This document shows positions 1 through 12,412 of a DNA stretch of 64,000 nucleotides, piece by piece (the first letter of the stretch is position 1; each line of letters starts with the position of its first letter). The notes below the pieces were generated by a model. It worked only from the letters and a program-made list of their open reading frames with translations. It did no database searches and was not told the origin of the DNA. Position numbers and translations under genes: made by a program. The stretch lies in the NCBI GenBank assembly GCA_039619475.1, contig CM077116.1, positions 19,341,443 through 19,405,442 on the forward strand. Direction: 5' to 3'. Origin of the DNA: Icerya purchasi (taxonomy: Eukaryota > Arthropoda > Insecta > Hemiptera > Monophlebidae).

Positions 1-539
1 TAAGCCTCTAGACCTTGTCCAGCCATTATAAAGTTCAGAGGGAGTACTGCTGAGTACTACCCCTCCACAAAACATTCTTTATCGCAATAAATTAATCGCT
101 AAATGACCACTAAAACCGGTCAGTTGTGATGGGGAAAAAAAAAAAAAAACTTTATCGTAAGTACCCTCTTGTTCGTAGATGTTTGAGGGCACAGTGTTAT
201 CAACCCATGGCCGCGCTCTTTGAATATTGTAAAATCTTCTCAATACTTCGCGCTCTATTCGAGACCTCCTTCCAGAATAAAAATAAAATATTTGAAAAAA
301 AAAACAGAATAATTAAATTCATATTTGACACACTCGATTTTATAATGATTGCTGTTGATCCTGTGTTGAAGGAAAGATGGCGGTTTATGGTCACCAACAC
401 ATCACAGTCAAAAATATCTACGTCAACTGGCTCATACTAATAGTTTTGATAGCGATGTTTTATGTTCTATTTTTTTTTTTTTTTTTCATCTAAACGGAAC
501 AGAAATACTTTTAAACAACTACTTACTTTTTCTTTTAAT

Positions 540-1800
540 TTAAAAAATACCGTCCTTATATCTTGTAAAGCTGCAAGGCTAAAAATCGCATAGTTCAAAA
601 ATTCAAATATCTCGAAATTCAAGGACCTAAGTTTTGGAAAATATACACACCTAACAAAAAAGGCCCACAGACCTTTCAATGAGAGCTGGCGAGTCATATT
701 TTTTGAATGACGTGTGTTTGTCGTTAAAATGTAAGAAACATATAAGACTCTCGATCTGTTTTAAAATTAAAAGGCTACAGTTTGTTCTGAATTTACCATT
801 TTTTTACTTCCTTGTACAAAGTAAAGCAAATATTGTAATCACGAAAAATGTTTAATGCCATATTTCAATGGATATATCCATTTTGACCATCCCTGATTAC
901 TTCCTTATACGGAGGAAAAGAAGTACTGTATTTGTGGAGTATTTTGAATCTCACGTTTCAATAAAAATATCCATTTTAACCGTTTCTGGATACATTTTAA
1001 GTAGTTTTTTCGTAATGTCTGTACGTAGGTATGTGTTTATCACCCGGAACGCCTAAACGACCGATCGTAGAAGGTTGAAATTTGGTAGGTAGAACCATCT
1101 TGGTATCTAGTTGTGTACCTTCCTTTTTGGTTAGAATCGGTAGAGTGGAAGAGGTACTTCCCCTATAAAGCTGCAGCTGTACTAGTTTATCACGCATATA
1201 CTTTATATATTTCATGATTTACCCTTTAAAATACACGTTATTTTTTAAGTTTGTGATTTCAGAGCTTGGCGGGCAAAACCCCCTCTCCTTCACATACTCG
1301 TACAACAAAGTATTGTGCTTGGCCACAACATTTTTTTTTTTTTTTAATTGGCATACTTTAATCTGCAGCGTCAGCAATAATACGAAAGTCCGAAAATTCT
1401 AAAATTCAATTGCCCATATTTGGGAAAACACTCCTAAAGCGGTGAAACTGGAAACCAAAAAAACAAAAAAAAATCCAAAGCCTCTTCCGTGAGGACACCC
1501 AGTGAATTTTTTTTTTTTAATGGCGTATTTATAGGTATACTACTAGACCCCAAAATTTTAAAATTGAAAGACCCAAATGTTAAAAAATGCCAAAATCAGG
1601 CTGCAAAAAATGTTTTTTCAAAAGTTCTATAACCCGTTCGATTGTGTAGTTACGAGATTGATTATTTTTTAACCGGTTTATTTTTGTCCCTAGAATACCG
1701 CCAAAAATATATGTCTAATAATTTTGAAATTAAAAAATCCAAATTTAAGGAAATATGACGTATATTTTGATAAAGCTGGGAACTAAACAAGGGTCCACAG
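540..1800. repeat. Degenerate repeat of about 150-175 bp, block 1
   Basis: The phrase AAAATTTTAAAATTGAAAG (1552-1570) recurs in weaker form near 590-640, 1396-1412 and 1720-1745, so the last three are spaced about 150-170 bases apart. A second phrase in the same unit, AAAGTTCTATAACCCG (1620-1635), is matched in block 2 at 21080-21480 by CAGCTCGTTCC-like and CATAGCCCGTC-like versions. This suggests a decayed satellite or a tandem array within a transposon. Divergence is high and the unit length is approximate. Confidence 0.4.
1005..1180 (+). repeat. Possible dispersed-repeat segment (CGACCGATCG...GGTTGAAATTTGGTAGG)
   Basis: The run ACGACCGATCGTAGAAGG followed by a GAAATTTGGTAGG phrase has the wording often seen in arthropod dispersed repeats of the type rich in 'NCCGATNNNNNTGAAATTTGGTA'. 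That comparison is from memory. No boundaries, inverted repeats or second copy were found in this window. Confidence 0.2.
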
Positions 1801-2340
1801 CCGCTTCCAGAGCCTCATCGGTTATACATGACCTCCAAATTAATATCTAATATATAAAATAAAATAATAAAAACATGATAATGATTAAAAAAATGCATCA
1901 CTTCTACAAGCTGTTGGTGTTCAAATGATTTCTCGCCAGGCCAAAACAATAATCGGAAAAAAAAAGTCTAGACCCCGTTTTACAGTAACTTAAAGGTTGA
2001 TTACTGACATATTTTTTGTATCAAAACATCACAAAAATTCGAAACTCCCAAATTGTATGAGCACAAATTTTGGAGTAATTGAAGCGATGGTAGCAATTAC
2101 TATTGTTTTCTAAGAAAGAAAATAAATTTGACTATTGAAAAACGTAAACTTAATGAAACAAATATTTTCAATATCCCATTTCAAAAGAATTAAAAATAAC
2201 ACACTCTTCTCACATATGTTGCTAGTGATATTGTTTTTGAGATATTTTAATTCAGATTTCTCATTTTTAATTGACATATTCATATACTTTTTTTTAAAAT
2301 AAGTTTTAAAAATTCACGAAGTTAAACGATCCATAGGTTT

Positions 2341-2375
2341 AGGCCGCGAAGCGGCCAGAGAGGTTTGTCCCCGAG

Positions 2376-2428
<53 letters not shown>

Positions 2429-2430
2429 TT
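2341..2430 (+). repeat. GC hairpin followed by (TA)n(GT)n microsatellite
   Basis: GGCCGC-GAA-GCGGCC at 2342-2356 is a perfect hairpin. After about 18 bases ending CCCCGAG comes a pure TA run (about 2375-2402) and then a pure GT run (about 2403-2428). The following 70 bases are a mixed TA/CA palindromic stretch. A similar arrangement in the opposite orientation occurs at 52680-52765. Confidence 0.6.
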
Positions 2431-5400
2431 GTATATACATATGCATATGCATATGCATATATATACATATATATGTATATACATACACACAAATAAATAA
2501 AGAATAGCCCAAGCGTGAAGGAGAAAAAAGAGGATTAAATAAAATCTGCGCTTGGAAAATGAAATTAGAAATAATTAAACAAGTAAGGTCAGGAGGATAG
2601 TAAATAATACGAAAGAGTTACACCATTCGATATACAATGTGCTTCTGCTCATAATTTCTGCATCGTGTCTGTTGGATATTAAATACGTAATTATCGCTAA
2701 CTGTAGAAACATGTGATGTATTGAGTCATTAATATATTTTATAGTGTAAAAACTTAATAAAATCCGAGTGCGATCAAACTGTTTCCGAGATAGTTTTTTG
2801 AACAGTCTAAAGTTATTGGAATTTGTTCCGGAATATTAAACAGACCAGACGTAAACTTCGGATGAATTTATTTTTATTATATCATTAATATAATAGTCCC
2901 GCTAAAGTTACCTTCTATTTATATATTGAGGAAAAAAAAGTGCTTAGTGGGTGGCCTTCCATCCATGTGTACATTCAACGTGCTTTAATTGCATCACGTT
3001 AGCTAAAGTAAATATACATTAGTGTGATAAGGACACTAATATATTAAACATGCGACACACGCATGCCCTATATATGTTATATATATATATATATAGATGT
3101 ATTATATGTGCGCGTGTGTATAATGAGTGGGGTATTTTAATCGGAAATACGCGCTTATGTGCACAAGAAGTGTTTTTACCAGTTCGAATGTGCTTCTTCG
3201 AGACCTTAAACTCTCTAGGTCAGTAAGTCCGGATGGTAGAAAGAACTATTCAAGCGTATTTCCGAATTTACTCAATTTCGAAATAGGCTCCACGAGGATG
3301 CTAATGACGGAATTAGCGACGTGCTGAAATTTAACTCGTTTTTCCTGAATTGATGTGACCTACAAAAGTTGAATTGATCGGATATTTCAGATCTGTTACG
3401 CCGCGTAAAGAGAATCGTCGACAACGGATGACATATTCCGCTAATAAATATGTAAATTATCTCGTACTCGTGTGCGCATGTGTGGGGCTAGACGGGAATT
3501 TAGAGCTTAACGTAGGAGTGCGTTTTTTCATTTAAACTAATTAAAATTTCACCAGAGCAGCTCGGCTTGCCCGCATTCTCTTTATGTACGATCAATTGTT
3601 CCGACGAAAACAAAACAATCACAATAATCGGATAATTAACCTCCGCTTTGGGACGGGTCGATTTATCGGAGCGAGCCGTTCAATGAAAAAGAAAGATAAT
3701 GATGGCGACTACCAAAAACGGAACGTTACTTCAGAATGCAATGTTTGCCGGTTCCATACCTATTGTCGTCCGATGTTGGACTTTACGACGAAACTTACAT
3801 CAAAGTATCGGTAATTTTTAAATTTTTTCCCGAAAACAAAACTACTGTTATTACGCTAGTTTCGGTTAGGAGGTGAGTCGTCACCGAAGGAAAATTGCGA
3901 CGGAGATTGTATGTTCAGGAGTCGACGTTGATTTTGATCTTGTGGCCCAGTTCGCCTTACTAGCAAGCAGACGTTACAAGTTCTAATAACTACTTCTCTG
4001 AATAAAATAATCTCACTCTTAAAAGTAAACAGAAATACTTCCGTATGTTCTCCGCTACGTTAGAAATTGTACGGAGGGGAAATAATCCTTTTCAGAAATG
4101 AGCCCTTCGAAAAATTTCGTTCGTAGCGAGGGCAGGAAAACAGATCGGATAGTTGATATCCTTCACATATGCCGGTAACATGTGTTGATTGGTCCCCCCG
4201 AAGAACCCCTATTCAGAAATATCATCTTCACTCCCTATACGAGCATGTACAACCTGTGCATAGCGCGGTTACGAATTTTCTCGTTAGCCATATTGTCGCG
4301 ATAGGAACTCGTATGTTTATACGTTACTTCTGGTTGAATTATCATCATATTCAGCTATTTTCAATCCACTGCTGGATGTAGCTCTCTCGAAGTTCTTTCC
4401 ATTATTTCTTGTCTGCCGCATTGCTCGTCCAGTCCTTTTTAAACTTATTTATGTCGTCCACCCAACTCACATCTTTCCCGGTAATTCCGCGAGGTACCCA
4501 ACAGAACCTTAGAAAAGTTCTTTTCTATCACATTTTTCTGAGTGTTTGAACTATCACTGCGCATATTAATAATAATTTTTTCGCAGCCGAAAGTTCGGCT
4601 GAAAATGCGGTTAGGAGGGAGCTTAAATTTCCGTACCGATACAAAAGCCCCAACCGATTATTTTTTGCCGCAGAATTGGAATCAGAAAGAATCAAATGCA
4701 ATAGGAATGATGACTGGCGAACAAAGTAAGGTGTAAGGTAGAAGGTGGCGTGGTTGTATGAAGTATTCTAGGTAAAATTGATTTGGGCTTCCTCTTAACA
4801 GCGCTCGCTTATTTTTTCTTTTATTATATATATATATATATATATATATATTTTATATTTTATTTTACTTTTTTTTTGGTTTTGTTTTCACAACAAAGGG
4901 TCACCACGAGTTATCCGAATTGTTAACAGGTCCAAATGTTGTTGTTTTGAAATACGGTGGATTTAGTAGTGCTTTGGTCGGTAAGAATAACTTCCGTTAA
5001 AGGAATTATTAACGGTAAAGATAAATGAGAGGATATTTTCTTAACGCGGCCTGTCCCTAACGCGTTACACGATAATAATACAGATGATTTATCGGAAGAG
5101 CGATAAAAATAATGCGTCATAACTGGTCCAAATGTCCCGTAAATAAGGGAATAAATAAACGAGACGTCTGTTTGAAAGTAAATATAAATTTTTAACGCGA
5201 AGGAAGGCGCTAGACTGGTGTAAGTGTGAGAACGCACGCTTGTGCCGCCGTACTTCAATCTTATCGGTGAACGAGCGTGAGTGAAACTACATACTTTTCT
5301 AGGAAAAAGCGAAATGCGACTTTTGTCTGTTTTCGAAAATAGCGATAAAAATTCTCCCCGTCTTGGAAAATCAAAAACGATGAGCGAAGAATTGTAATTA

Positions 5401-6235
5401 TGAAAAGTATAATATATATATATACACGCGCGTGTATGGTTTATTATTATTACTACTATTATTTTTTTTTTATGTATAATAAAAATAATTTTCGAGAAAA
5501 ATCATAACGAAAAAGATTTGCTTCTTCTTTCTTCGGCTGATAATGAAAACCGTTTGGTAACATCTCACGTGATTCATCGGATTTTCTACGAGAAGTTAGA
5601 GACAATAAATCTTTTCAATTATTTTCCAGCTTTTCTTCAGATACATTCAAGATCGAACTGTAAAATAAATCAGTTTATTGGCCGCTTATGAGTGTTTTCG
5701 AAAATGAGAATACATTAACAGTGGTATACATACTCGTAGTTTGAAAGCGTTTGTTTTAAATATTGCTTTCATAAATGGTGTACATTAGTCGTGATTATTT
5801 TGTTAAAAAATCTCAATATTTACCACCTGTAATAATATCTGGGAGAAAAGTTGAGATAATTAAAAAGATTTCACTGGATTTTCCTGCGTAATTACTTGTG
5901 TACTATTCTACCGATGATGCCGCGATATGCTTGATTATATGCGTAATATCGTAACATCTGGGTTAAAATGGATTTCGATTTCTGTTCGCAAAGTGAAAAT
6001 CATCGTTAAGTTTTCGGGGTCAGGTACGACCCTTTTTTTTTTTCCTTTTTTTGTAAACAGACAGTCTCTTTGCCGACATCCGTCGACATCAACGCGGAAG
6101 TTAATTTGAAAAAAATTCAGACGCGTTTTCGACAAATGCGCTTCGTCATTCAGAAATATCAAGAAAATACGTCTTTAGAACGGACAGTATAAATAATAAA
6201 ATGGGTTGAGACTTTTTTGCTTTACATTCTTCACC

Positions 6236-6267
<32 letters not shown>

Positions 6268-6269
6268 GT

Positions 6270-6710
6270 TCGTGATAGGTACGGCCGCCGGGGTCTAGTA
6301 CTAAAGTCTGAGTTTGTTGAAATTAGCTTCGGTAAGAAACCTGAAGTGGAGATTTCGCGTGTGTTCCTCTTTCATTTCGTTTCGCGGCAAATTCATTCTC
6401 GAAGCCCGTTAGTCCGGTTTGAGATAGTGTGCGCGCGAGATGATGTTCCAGGATGTGGCGCTGAACGGTTACAGTTTTACGGTTTGGCACACTGTATATG
6501 GGACATTCATCAGGTTGACGACCTCACCGAAGGAAGCGTATCATCCGCGGCTCGCTCGAATACGGCCGATTTTAAGCACAGGGCCGAATCCTGTTGCTAG
6601 CACACGGAAGAAGGTTCTTCTACGTGACAAAATCGGCAGATCGAGTCTCATATTTCTCTTTCTGTGTGCTTTTATTCTGCTGACCAGGAGTTCTCGCAGT
6701 GCTACGCTTG
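6270..6710. promoter_or_regulatory. GC-richer, CpG-bearing patch upstream of IP3K exon 1
   Basis: Against an AT-rich background this stretch is clearly richer in G and C and keeps many CpGs (for example GTACGGCCGCCGG near 6278). Two overlapping frames stay open on the + strand (6217-6600 and 6440-6754), which is expected when stop codons are rare and is not proof of coding. It ends at a GT repeat (from 6718). It could be a promoter region or a 5' noncoding exon of the kinase gene; the frames match no family I know. Confidence 0.28.
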
Positions 6711-7969
6711 ACAACGGTGTGTGTGTGTGTGTTTTTGAAACAAAGAGCGATTAAAATTGGTAGAAAGAGAGAAAAAGATTAAAGCCGAAATTAATAAAAT
6801 CACTCTAATGTTGATTCGTCTAGAATTTAGGTTAAAAATTATTTTACGGTACGGGCTTTACAAGAAGGGTGTTTTTTGTTCTTCGATGGAAATGAAAGTT
6901 GAAAGCTGTTTCGAATTTTTAGTTGGCGGGCCGTCCGATGGCGAACCGTTGCACGCCTAATTTCATTCCCGACCGTGTTTCAAGCCAGTCTGAAATATAC
7001 TAAAAAGCGGAATCTGTGGCCAAAGTATCGTGTAGGATTTTTTTGCCCTTTTTTCAAAGCTTATCGGCATTGAAAAAATGCAAAACAAAAAATAATATTT
7101 CTTAAAAAAGCTATAAAGAAAGGTTATAAATGGGGCGATCGCGTGAACAAGTTTTAAAAAAATTAAATCGTAGTGTAATAATAACATATATATATATATA
7201 TATATATATGTATTCGGTGGAAAGGTGAAACTAAACCTCGACTTTCTTGTACCTGGTTGTGTTGAAATATACGTTCAGTCCGCCCTTATTGGACTTAAAA
7301 TTAAGGCTCGCGCGACGATTAGCGTCGAATATGTAAAATAAATTTCGTAAGTATGCAGCAGTGTTGCGTAAAGACAAATGCAAAAGGTCTGATCCTTTCC
7401 CTAATCGGGAAATGTACTTTTAGTTTTTAAAGTAAAAATATGCATTTATCGGCAGACGCATTTAAAAAATAATCAATTATAATTACACGTTTTTGTGAGC
7501 TTCCAGCCTTAAAACCACGTGACAAATTTTTATATGTTTCTTCACTGAATGAAGTCCTGGGGTCACGCTGCTGCTGTATACAATGAATTTTCTAGGCTAT
7601 ATCGGTTTTGTTTTATTCGATCGATCTCGATCGGAGTAATTCTTTAGTTCGGTTAAGTTAAAAAAAATAACAGTGCTGCCGTCGTTTAAGAGAAGAAAAA
7701 GTTCCGCGTACATCGAATTAAAAATGCTTATTTTATAATTAGCAGTGAACTCAGTTGTATAATTGTTCACATTGCCCTAAAAAACGCCGTGCTTTATCGC
7801 TCGTCGTAGAGTTTGACGAAATTATCGCAGAATGATGATAGACCGTCGTTTGTAATCCACGAAATCTACGTTCAGGTATTTTTTTTCTGCCGGGGTTTCC
7901 TTTATGTATTTTATACATTACTGTCGTCATCTTGTTTTTGTTTTTGATTTAGCGTTCTTTACCCGACTC

Positions 7970-8140
7970 TATTCGTGCAGGATATCTCGCATGGTTACGA
8001 CGTCACCATCGCGATTATCAGCTAATTCGGCCTGTTCCACGATCGTCAGTCTGCTTCGAGCTAGCCGTCTCGCGTTTCTCGCTCGTCCGAGCAGCATGCG
8101 TGTTCCAGTACTGCGTGAACTAAATCGGGCCCGATGCTGA
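7970..8140. promoter_or_regulatory. GC-rich patch before exon 1, candidate 5' UTR exon
   Basis: The segment begins after a pyrimidine-rich tract ending CTATTCGTGCAG, which would serve as a splice acceptor at about 7979, and contains a CRE-like CGACGTCA near 7998. Both strands are open here, with basic, Ser/Arg-rich translations of no known family. It lies about 170 bases before the kinase ATG, separated by a T-rich tract at 8187-8226. A noncoding first exon or promoter is the simplest reading. Confidence 0.27.
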
Positions 8141-8304
8141 ACTAAAAAATCAATTTCGTTTATTATTTTAGTGATTTTTATTATCATTTTTTCCCCTTTT
8201 TTTCTTTCTTTTTTTCTCTTTTTTACCGTTCGGATTGTGTTCGATCAAATAACGTAATTACCGCGTATGCATAAACGAAGAATGATAAAGAGAAATTTAC
8301 CAGA

Positions 8305-8640
8305 ATGGATAAATACTGTCAGGTATCGATTAAAGAGGAGAAAAACGAAAAGGACAATTCGTTCACCGGCAACTGCAATAGTTCGTCCGCTGGCAGTTCA
8401 TTCTTGCGCAAGAAGAGCAGGTCTCCGTCACCGTTACCGCCTCGAAGTCCGATCGGACAGCTGATCGTATCTTCGGCTTCGGCATCGTCCGGCATTTTGT
8501 TGGCGGCTCCTGGCTACGTGCAATACCAGAAATCGTTGCTAGAAGTGCCGCTCCATCGTACCGAATACGGAGAAGCTTCCAGCGATGATCTTAGCTCTGA
8601 ATGGGATTCCGATGTTCCCGATCCTCCGCCTAAAGGCAAG
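8305..8640 (+). CDS. IP3K: Inositol-trisphosphate 3-kinase, N-terminal coding exon
   Basis: The exon encodes 112 residues of the variable N-terminal region of an IP3 3-kinase, the enzyme that phosphorylates Ins(1,4,5)P3 at position 3 to give Ins(1,3,4,5)P4 in calcium signalling. The start ATG has A at -3 and G at +4, and an in-frame stop lies 33 bases upstream at 8272. The protein is Ser-rich around residues 19-50 (motif KKSRSPSPLPPRSP), then has an acidic stretch near residues 90-105 (EASSDDLSSEWDSD) and a Pro run (DPPPKGK). No catalytic residues are expected here. It ends AAG|GTACTC, a good donor, in phase 0, matching the phase-0 acceptor at 51966. The sequence CCAG just before the ATG could also be an acceptor, so the exon may be internal with the ATG at its edge. 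Composition is much less AT-rich than the flanks. That this exon belongs to the kinase is inferred from phase, strand and order; a transcript would prove it. Confidence 0.72.
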
Positions 8641-9875
8641 GTACTCTCACGAATATATGTGTCGATAATTTACATAAATTATATATGGCTACATTTTTTT
8701 TTTGTTTTCTTTTTTCTATTTTTTGGCGAACTATATAATACTTAACATAGCTAGTCTAAAATTACGGGGAACCGGACGAAACCACTAGTACTCGTTCAGG
8801 TCTACATTACGTAAAAATATAATGTGTGGCGTGGATTTTTGCACGGTTCTCGTCCGCTTCCTGTAATTTTAAACCACTTCCTAATGAGCATCATTAAGTA
8901 TTTCAGTTTTTTGTAAACATCGGTATTTTCACGGCGAGCAGTTAATGGCTCCCTAAATTTATGAAATTTACGATTTAATAATGTTGGAAATTAAATTATA
9001 AACCAGTAGTAATAGGCGCATAAATAAAAAATAATGTTTCATTAATATCTACTTTTTTTTTTTTTTTTTTTTTTTTTTCATTTTTGCTTGATTAACTGTA
9101 GTATTGATTTATTTTGACAAGTGTTGGTAAGCGAGCGTAGAGTGCAGTTCATTTTTGGTCGAAATTTTAGTTCGCTCATTTTTGATTTTATTCATAATGT
9201 GTGAACTAACACACATTACGAATAAGAGCATTTTCCTTATTTCATACATTATTTCCAACTTAAAAAGTCAATTTTCTGATAATAAAATAACTTAGTCGCA
9301 AATTTATAACAACTTTTTTAAAATTGAAAGTAAATAATTACACTAATTACTCTCAAATTGATATACAGGAATAGTGTGAATTTTTTAAAAATTACTAACC
9401 TATAATTTGAAATAGTTTAAAACCCAAAAGTTATAAATTTGTGTTTTTTTAAATTTTTCAGTAAGATATAAATTTATCGATAGTGGTTCGTATAACAATT
9501 GAACTAAACAATGACCACATTTTACGTAAGAATATGTACTAAAAAAAGCAATATGGATGGGGGGGCACTCATTTGCTACTTTAATTATTTGCTGCATGTA
9601 CATATATTGTATGTATGTATATATATATATATATTCGTCGATTAGAAAATCAATTAAAAATTTATTTAAAAATCAAAGTTCTTCTTGGATGGGTATGTAA
9701 AATTTATTGTAAAACTTTTGGAAATTGAAATACGCAAAATAGGTTTTTTTTTTGTTTTTTTTTTTTTTTAGGCTCGCTTGCAAGGAGTCTATATGATCTC
9801 TGTATAAAGGATTATGTCATAAAGGAATATCAAGAGGCTGGAAATCAATGAAAGCATCATTGTAGGTAGTTAGAA
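8641..9875. other. Intron DNA, nothing recognised
   Basis: AT-rich sequence with a poly(T) run at 9053-9079, a short inverted repeat around GTGTGAACTAACACAC (near 9200-9215) and a TA run at 9617-9634. No coding signature was found. Confidence 0.5.
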
Positions 9876-10349
9876 TGTTAGTATTAATTGAGAACGACGA
9901 AATGAACAAAGAGAGTGTAAAAGATCATACTAGATTGTCACTGGGAGAATTCAAAGGACTGTGTACAGAAGGAAAAAGCATGATGAAGGAAGTAGACTAC
10001 GATCAAACTAGAGGATGGCGTGGTAAAGAAGGAAAGATGCGGCAAAATGAAAAGAAAAAAAAAAAAAATCGCATACAGTAAAATTTAAACCAATACATAC
10101 TCTTAAAAACACATGCGAAAATAATGAGATATACTAAACCTCCGTATAAACGAATTTTGATAACGCTTTTGTTTGCCAGAACATAATTTTTTTAATTACT
10201 ATCGTTTTACAAAAAGGAAAGTGCTGAGAGCGTTGCAAATTGCCGATGATTTTGAATGCCGGCGTTTTTTTTTGTTTGTTTTTTTTGATAGGGGAAGCTC
10301 GTTAATTGTGGACATTAACGTAAGGGTAGTTTATCTGAATTTTAAAATG

Positions 10350-10421
10350 TACAACAGTGGATTTGAACCTGGTTCTATCTGAACGAAACGCCCACTGCCT
10401 AACCAACTACGCTACTACGGT
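10350..10421 (-). repeat. tRNA-derived SINE-like head
   Basis: Read on the minus strand, TAGCGTAGTTGG (10414 to 10403) fits the RNA polymerase III A box TRGCNNAGYNGG, and GGTTCAAATCC (10369 to 10359) fits the B box. Spacing is as in a tRNA. The arms do not fold as an intact tRNA and the anticodon loop is not convincing, so this is read as the promoter head of a SINE or a decayed tRNA pseudogene. No target duplication was found. Confidence 0.45.
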
Positions 10422-10481
10422 AGTTGGCTGGATATAGACGTCAACTTCTAGCGGTATCGCATAATTAACCGCCCCCACACT

Positions 10482-10510
10482 TTTTTCCTTTTTTCCTTTT
10501 TTCCTTTTTT
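10482..10510. repeat. Short tandem repeat, CCTTTTTT unit
   Basis: About four units of the 8-base CCTTTTTT follow the C-rich stretch after the SINE-like head. Confidence 0.8.
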
Positions 10511-10787
10511 AGCCTTATCACCTTCAGCTAGAGTTTAGCCGATCATCGAAATGCTTAATCGATTAATTTTTGAATGAAATTGTAGAGATCCGTAGTTACC
10601 TCGGATGCGAAAAAACAGAAAATAATTTGAAATGGCGAGCACAATCGGAATACATAATAATTTACAAAACTGTGTATCACCATTATCAGCTTCGTCTGTT
10701 ACATTTTTATACACTTTTATTTAACTTCATCCGTCATGAAAAAAGTATATTCCTTATAGTTAGTTTTCTACTCACCTCCTAAATAAG

Positions 10788-10870
10788 TTGCAGCTCAGCC
10801 AGCTACCGTTGCGTTATTGCTTGAGCCGCGGTGTTTTGTTTCGGTAGAATCTGGTTCGAATCTCACAGAT
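10788..10870 (+). repeat. tRNA-like B-box region, possible SINE head
   Basis: GGTTCGAATC at 10853-10862 is an exact B box, and GCAGCTCAGCCAG at about 10790-10802 resembles an A box, though it is a poorer match and the spacing is a little long. It lies about 400 bases from the minus-strand SINE-like head at 10350. Called weakly. Confidence 0.3.
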
Positions 10871-12028
10871 TGAAAAATATATAAAAATTTCACTTGCAAA
10901 GAGTTTTAATGTTCATATTTGACCAGCCCCCATCCCCTCAAAAAAAAAGAAGAAAAAATAATTAGAGTTTCGAATTTTGCTCAATGAAGACAATGGACAG
11001 GACCGAAACAGATGTATAAATTAAAGGAAAAGCTGTGTCCCTGGTGATTTTTTAGTTACAAGCAATTGAGTTCGCATTCATTTTTATTACTTCTGTCTGT
11101 GCCATTGGTTTACTTGTTTGTTTGTTAGAATTTCTGTAAAAAAACTTTTTATCTCCATGCATCGCAATTGCACACCGAATCTAAAACACAGCAAAAAGTA
11201 TAACCAAAATTGCACACTAAACCTTAAATAGCTCATTCGTTGAGAACCGAAATTATGCACAACTTTTAAAAGAAATGGTCGTATTTTATAGAATCGGTGA
11301 AGTAATTAGGAATGAATAAAAATCGCTCTCTTAAAAGTCACGTTTCCAAATTCATCACTGATTGCTTCCAACATAATAAGACTGTCTTATATGTAGTGTA
11401 CCGAATAATCTTAAAACACATAAACATTATAACTCAGTAATTCCGGAACAGTTAAACACATTAAATCGAAACTGTACAAATAAATGTCACGATCAGAATA
11501 CTGTTTAAGAGGAACATATAATTCTGGGGCAGCTGATTTTTCTGGGCGCCGAAAAATTTGATAAAATATCATCGAGAATGTATTGAATACGGAGAATTTA
11601 AAACTACCGAAAAATAAAAATTCACAGCTCCCCATCTGGTGTAAATTGTTAACGTGAAATTTGAAATACATAATGTTAATTTTAAAAAAAATCGTTTATG
11701 ATATAAAAACATTTACGATAACCAATTAATTTAATTGCTCCCTCTGCGACATTTACTTTAGTGGAAGACAATAAAAAAATGTATATACATACATATATTC
11801 GTAAATGATAGCTCGGTTATTAAACTTACAACAAAAAGAAAGAATCATATCTTAAATATGTACTACATAAAAGGAAACTCGAAAAAAAAAGGAAATATTT
11901 AGCCAATATTACAATATCAAATTTATAATATTTGTTTTTTGTAACCAAAAATGAAATTGAATGTTTAAATAGTTCTATATTTGAAAAATTAACTTTACGT
12001 ATTCTCAGATATTCGTGAATAAACCTTT

Positions 12029-12412
12029 CTTCTTCTTTAGAGCGCCATACTTAATTCCTGAGCGTTGGCGACTACCTATTCGTACATTTCAGCTGTACAG
12101 ACATAGGCATAGTGTTCATAGCAATTATTATGTGCAATATGAGCATACAAGCAAGACTGCATTCGGAAGTGACTAGTAATCGTTTGATTTATCGATATAC
12201 AAACGCAGTCCCGTGTATGTCTACTGTGTACTAACTAGCGCGCGCATATGAATGATGGTATGCGTGTTTGCCATTGCCTTCCACATGATTCTATTAGCGA
12301 GTATTTCAATTTTAAATTTTCGTAATAATTTCTGTCATCGCCCGCGAGCGAACCCGAGAGACTTCCGTAACGGAAGCCAAGCATTCTAGTAACTAGGCTA
12401 TCGCGACGACAA
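12029..12412 (-). mobile_element. Full-length tRNA-derived SINE with target-site duplication
   Basis: The element is about 384 bp and is flanked by a perfect 11-bp direct repeat, AATAAACCTTT, at 12018-12028 and 12413-12423. On the minus strand it starts GTCGTCGCGATAGCC; its A box region is TAGCCTAGTTAC (12400 to 12389) and its B box region is GGGTTCGCTCGCG (12355 to 12343), a one- or two-base departure from consensus. The body carries the phrase ATGTGGAAGGCAATGGCAAA, which I recognise from SINE bodies in other insect genomes, and the tail reads TATGGCGCTCTAAAGAAGAA. A SINE is copied in trans by LINE machinery. The perfect duplication suggests a younger insertion than most repeats around it. 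Confidence 0.85.

Larger units (their letters stand above)
1..6215. other. 5' flanking DNA with no recognisable gene
   Basis: AT-rich sequence with short chance frames only. It contains the degenerate 165-bp repeat block (540-1800), a GC hairpin with TA/GT microsatellite (2341-2430), further TA runs near 3078-3096, 4824-4850 and 5409-5424, and a perfect ACACGCGCGTGT palindrome just after the last of these. I see no protein family signature on either strand. Confidence 0.5.

Noticed and set aside
6217..6754. Two overlapping plus-strand frames of 104 and 127 codons
   Set aside because: They overlap in different frames, begin in a poly(T) run or without context, and resemble nothing known. Kept only as a GC-rich patch.
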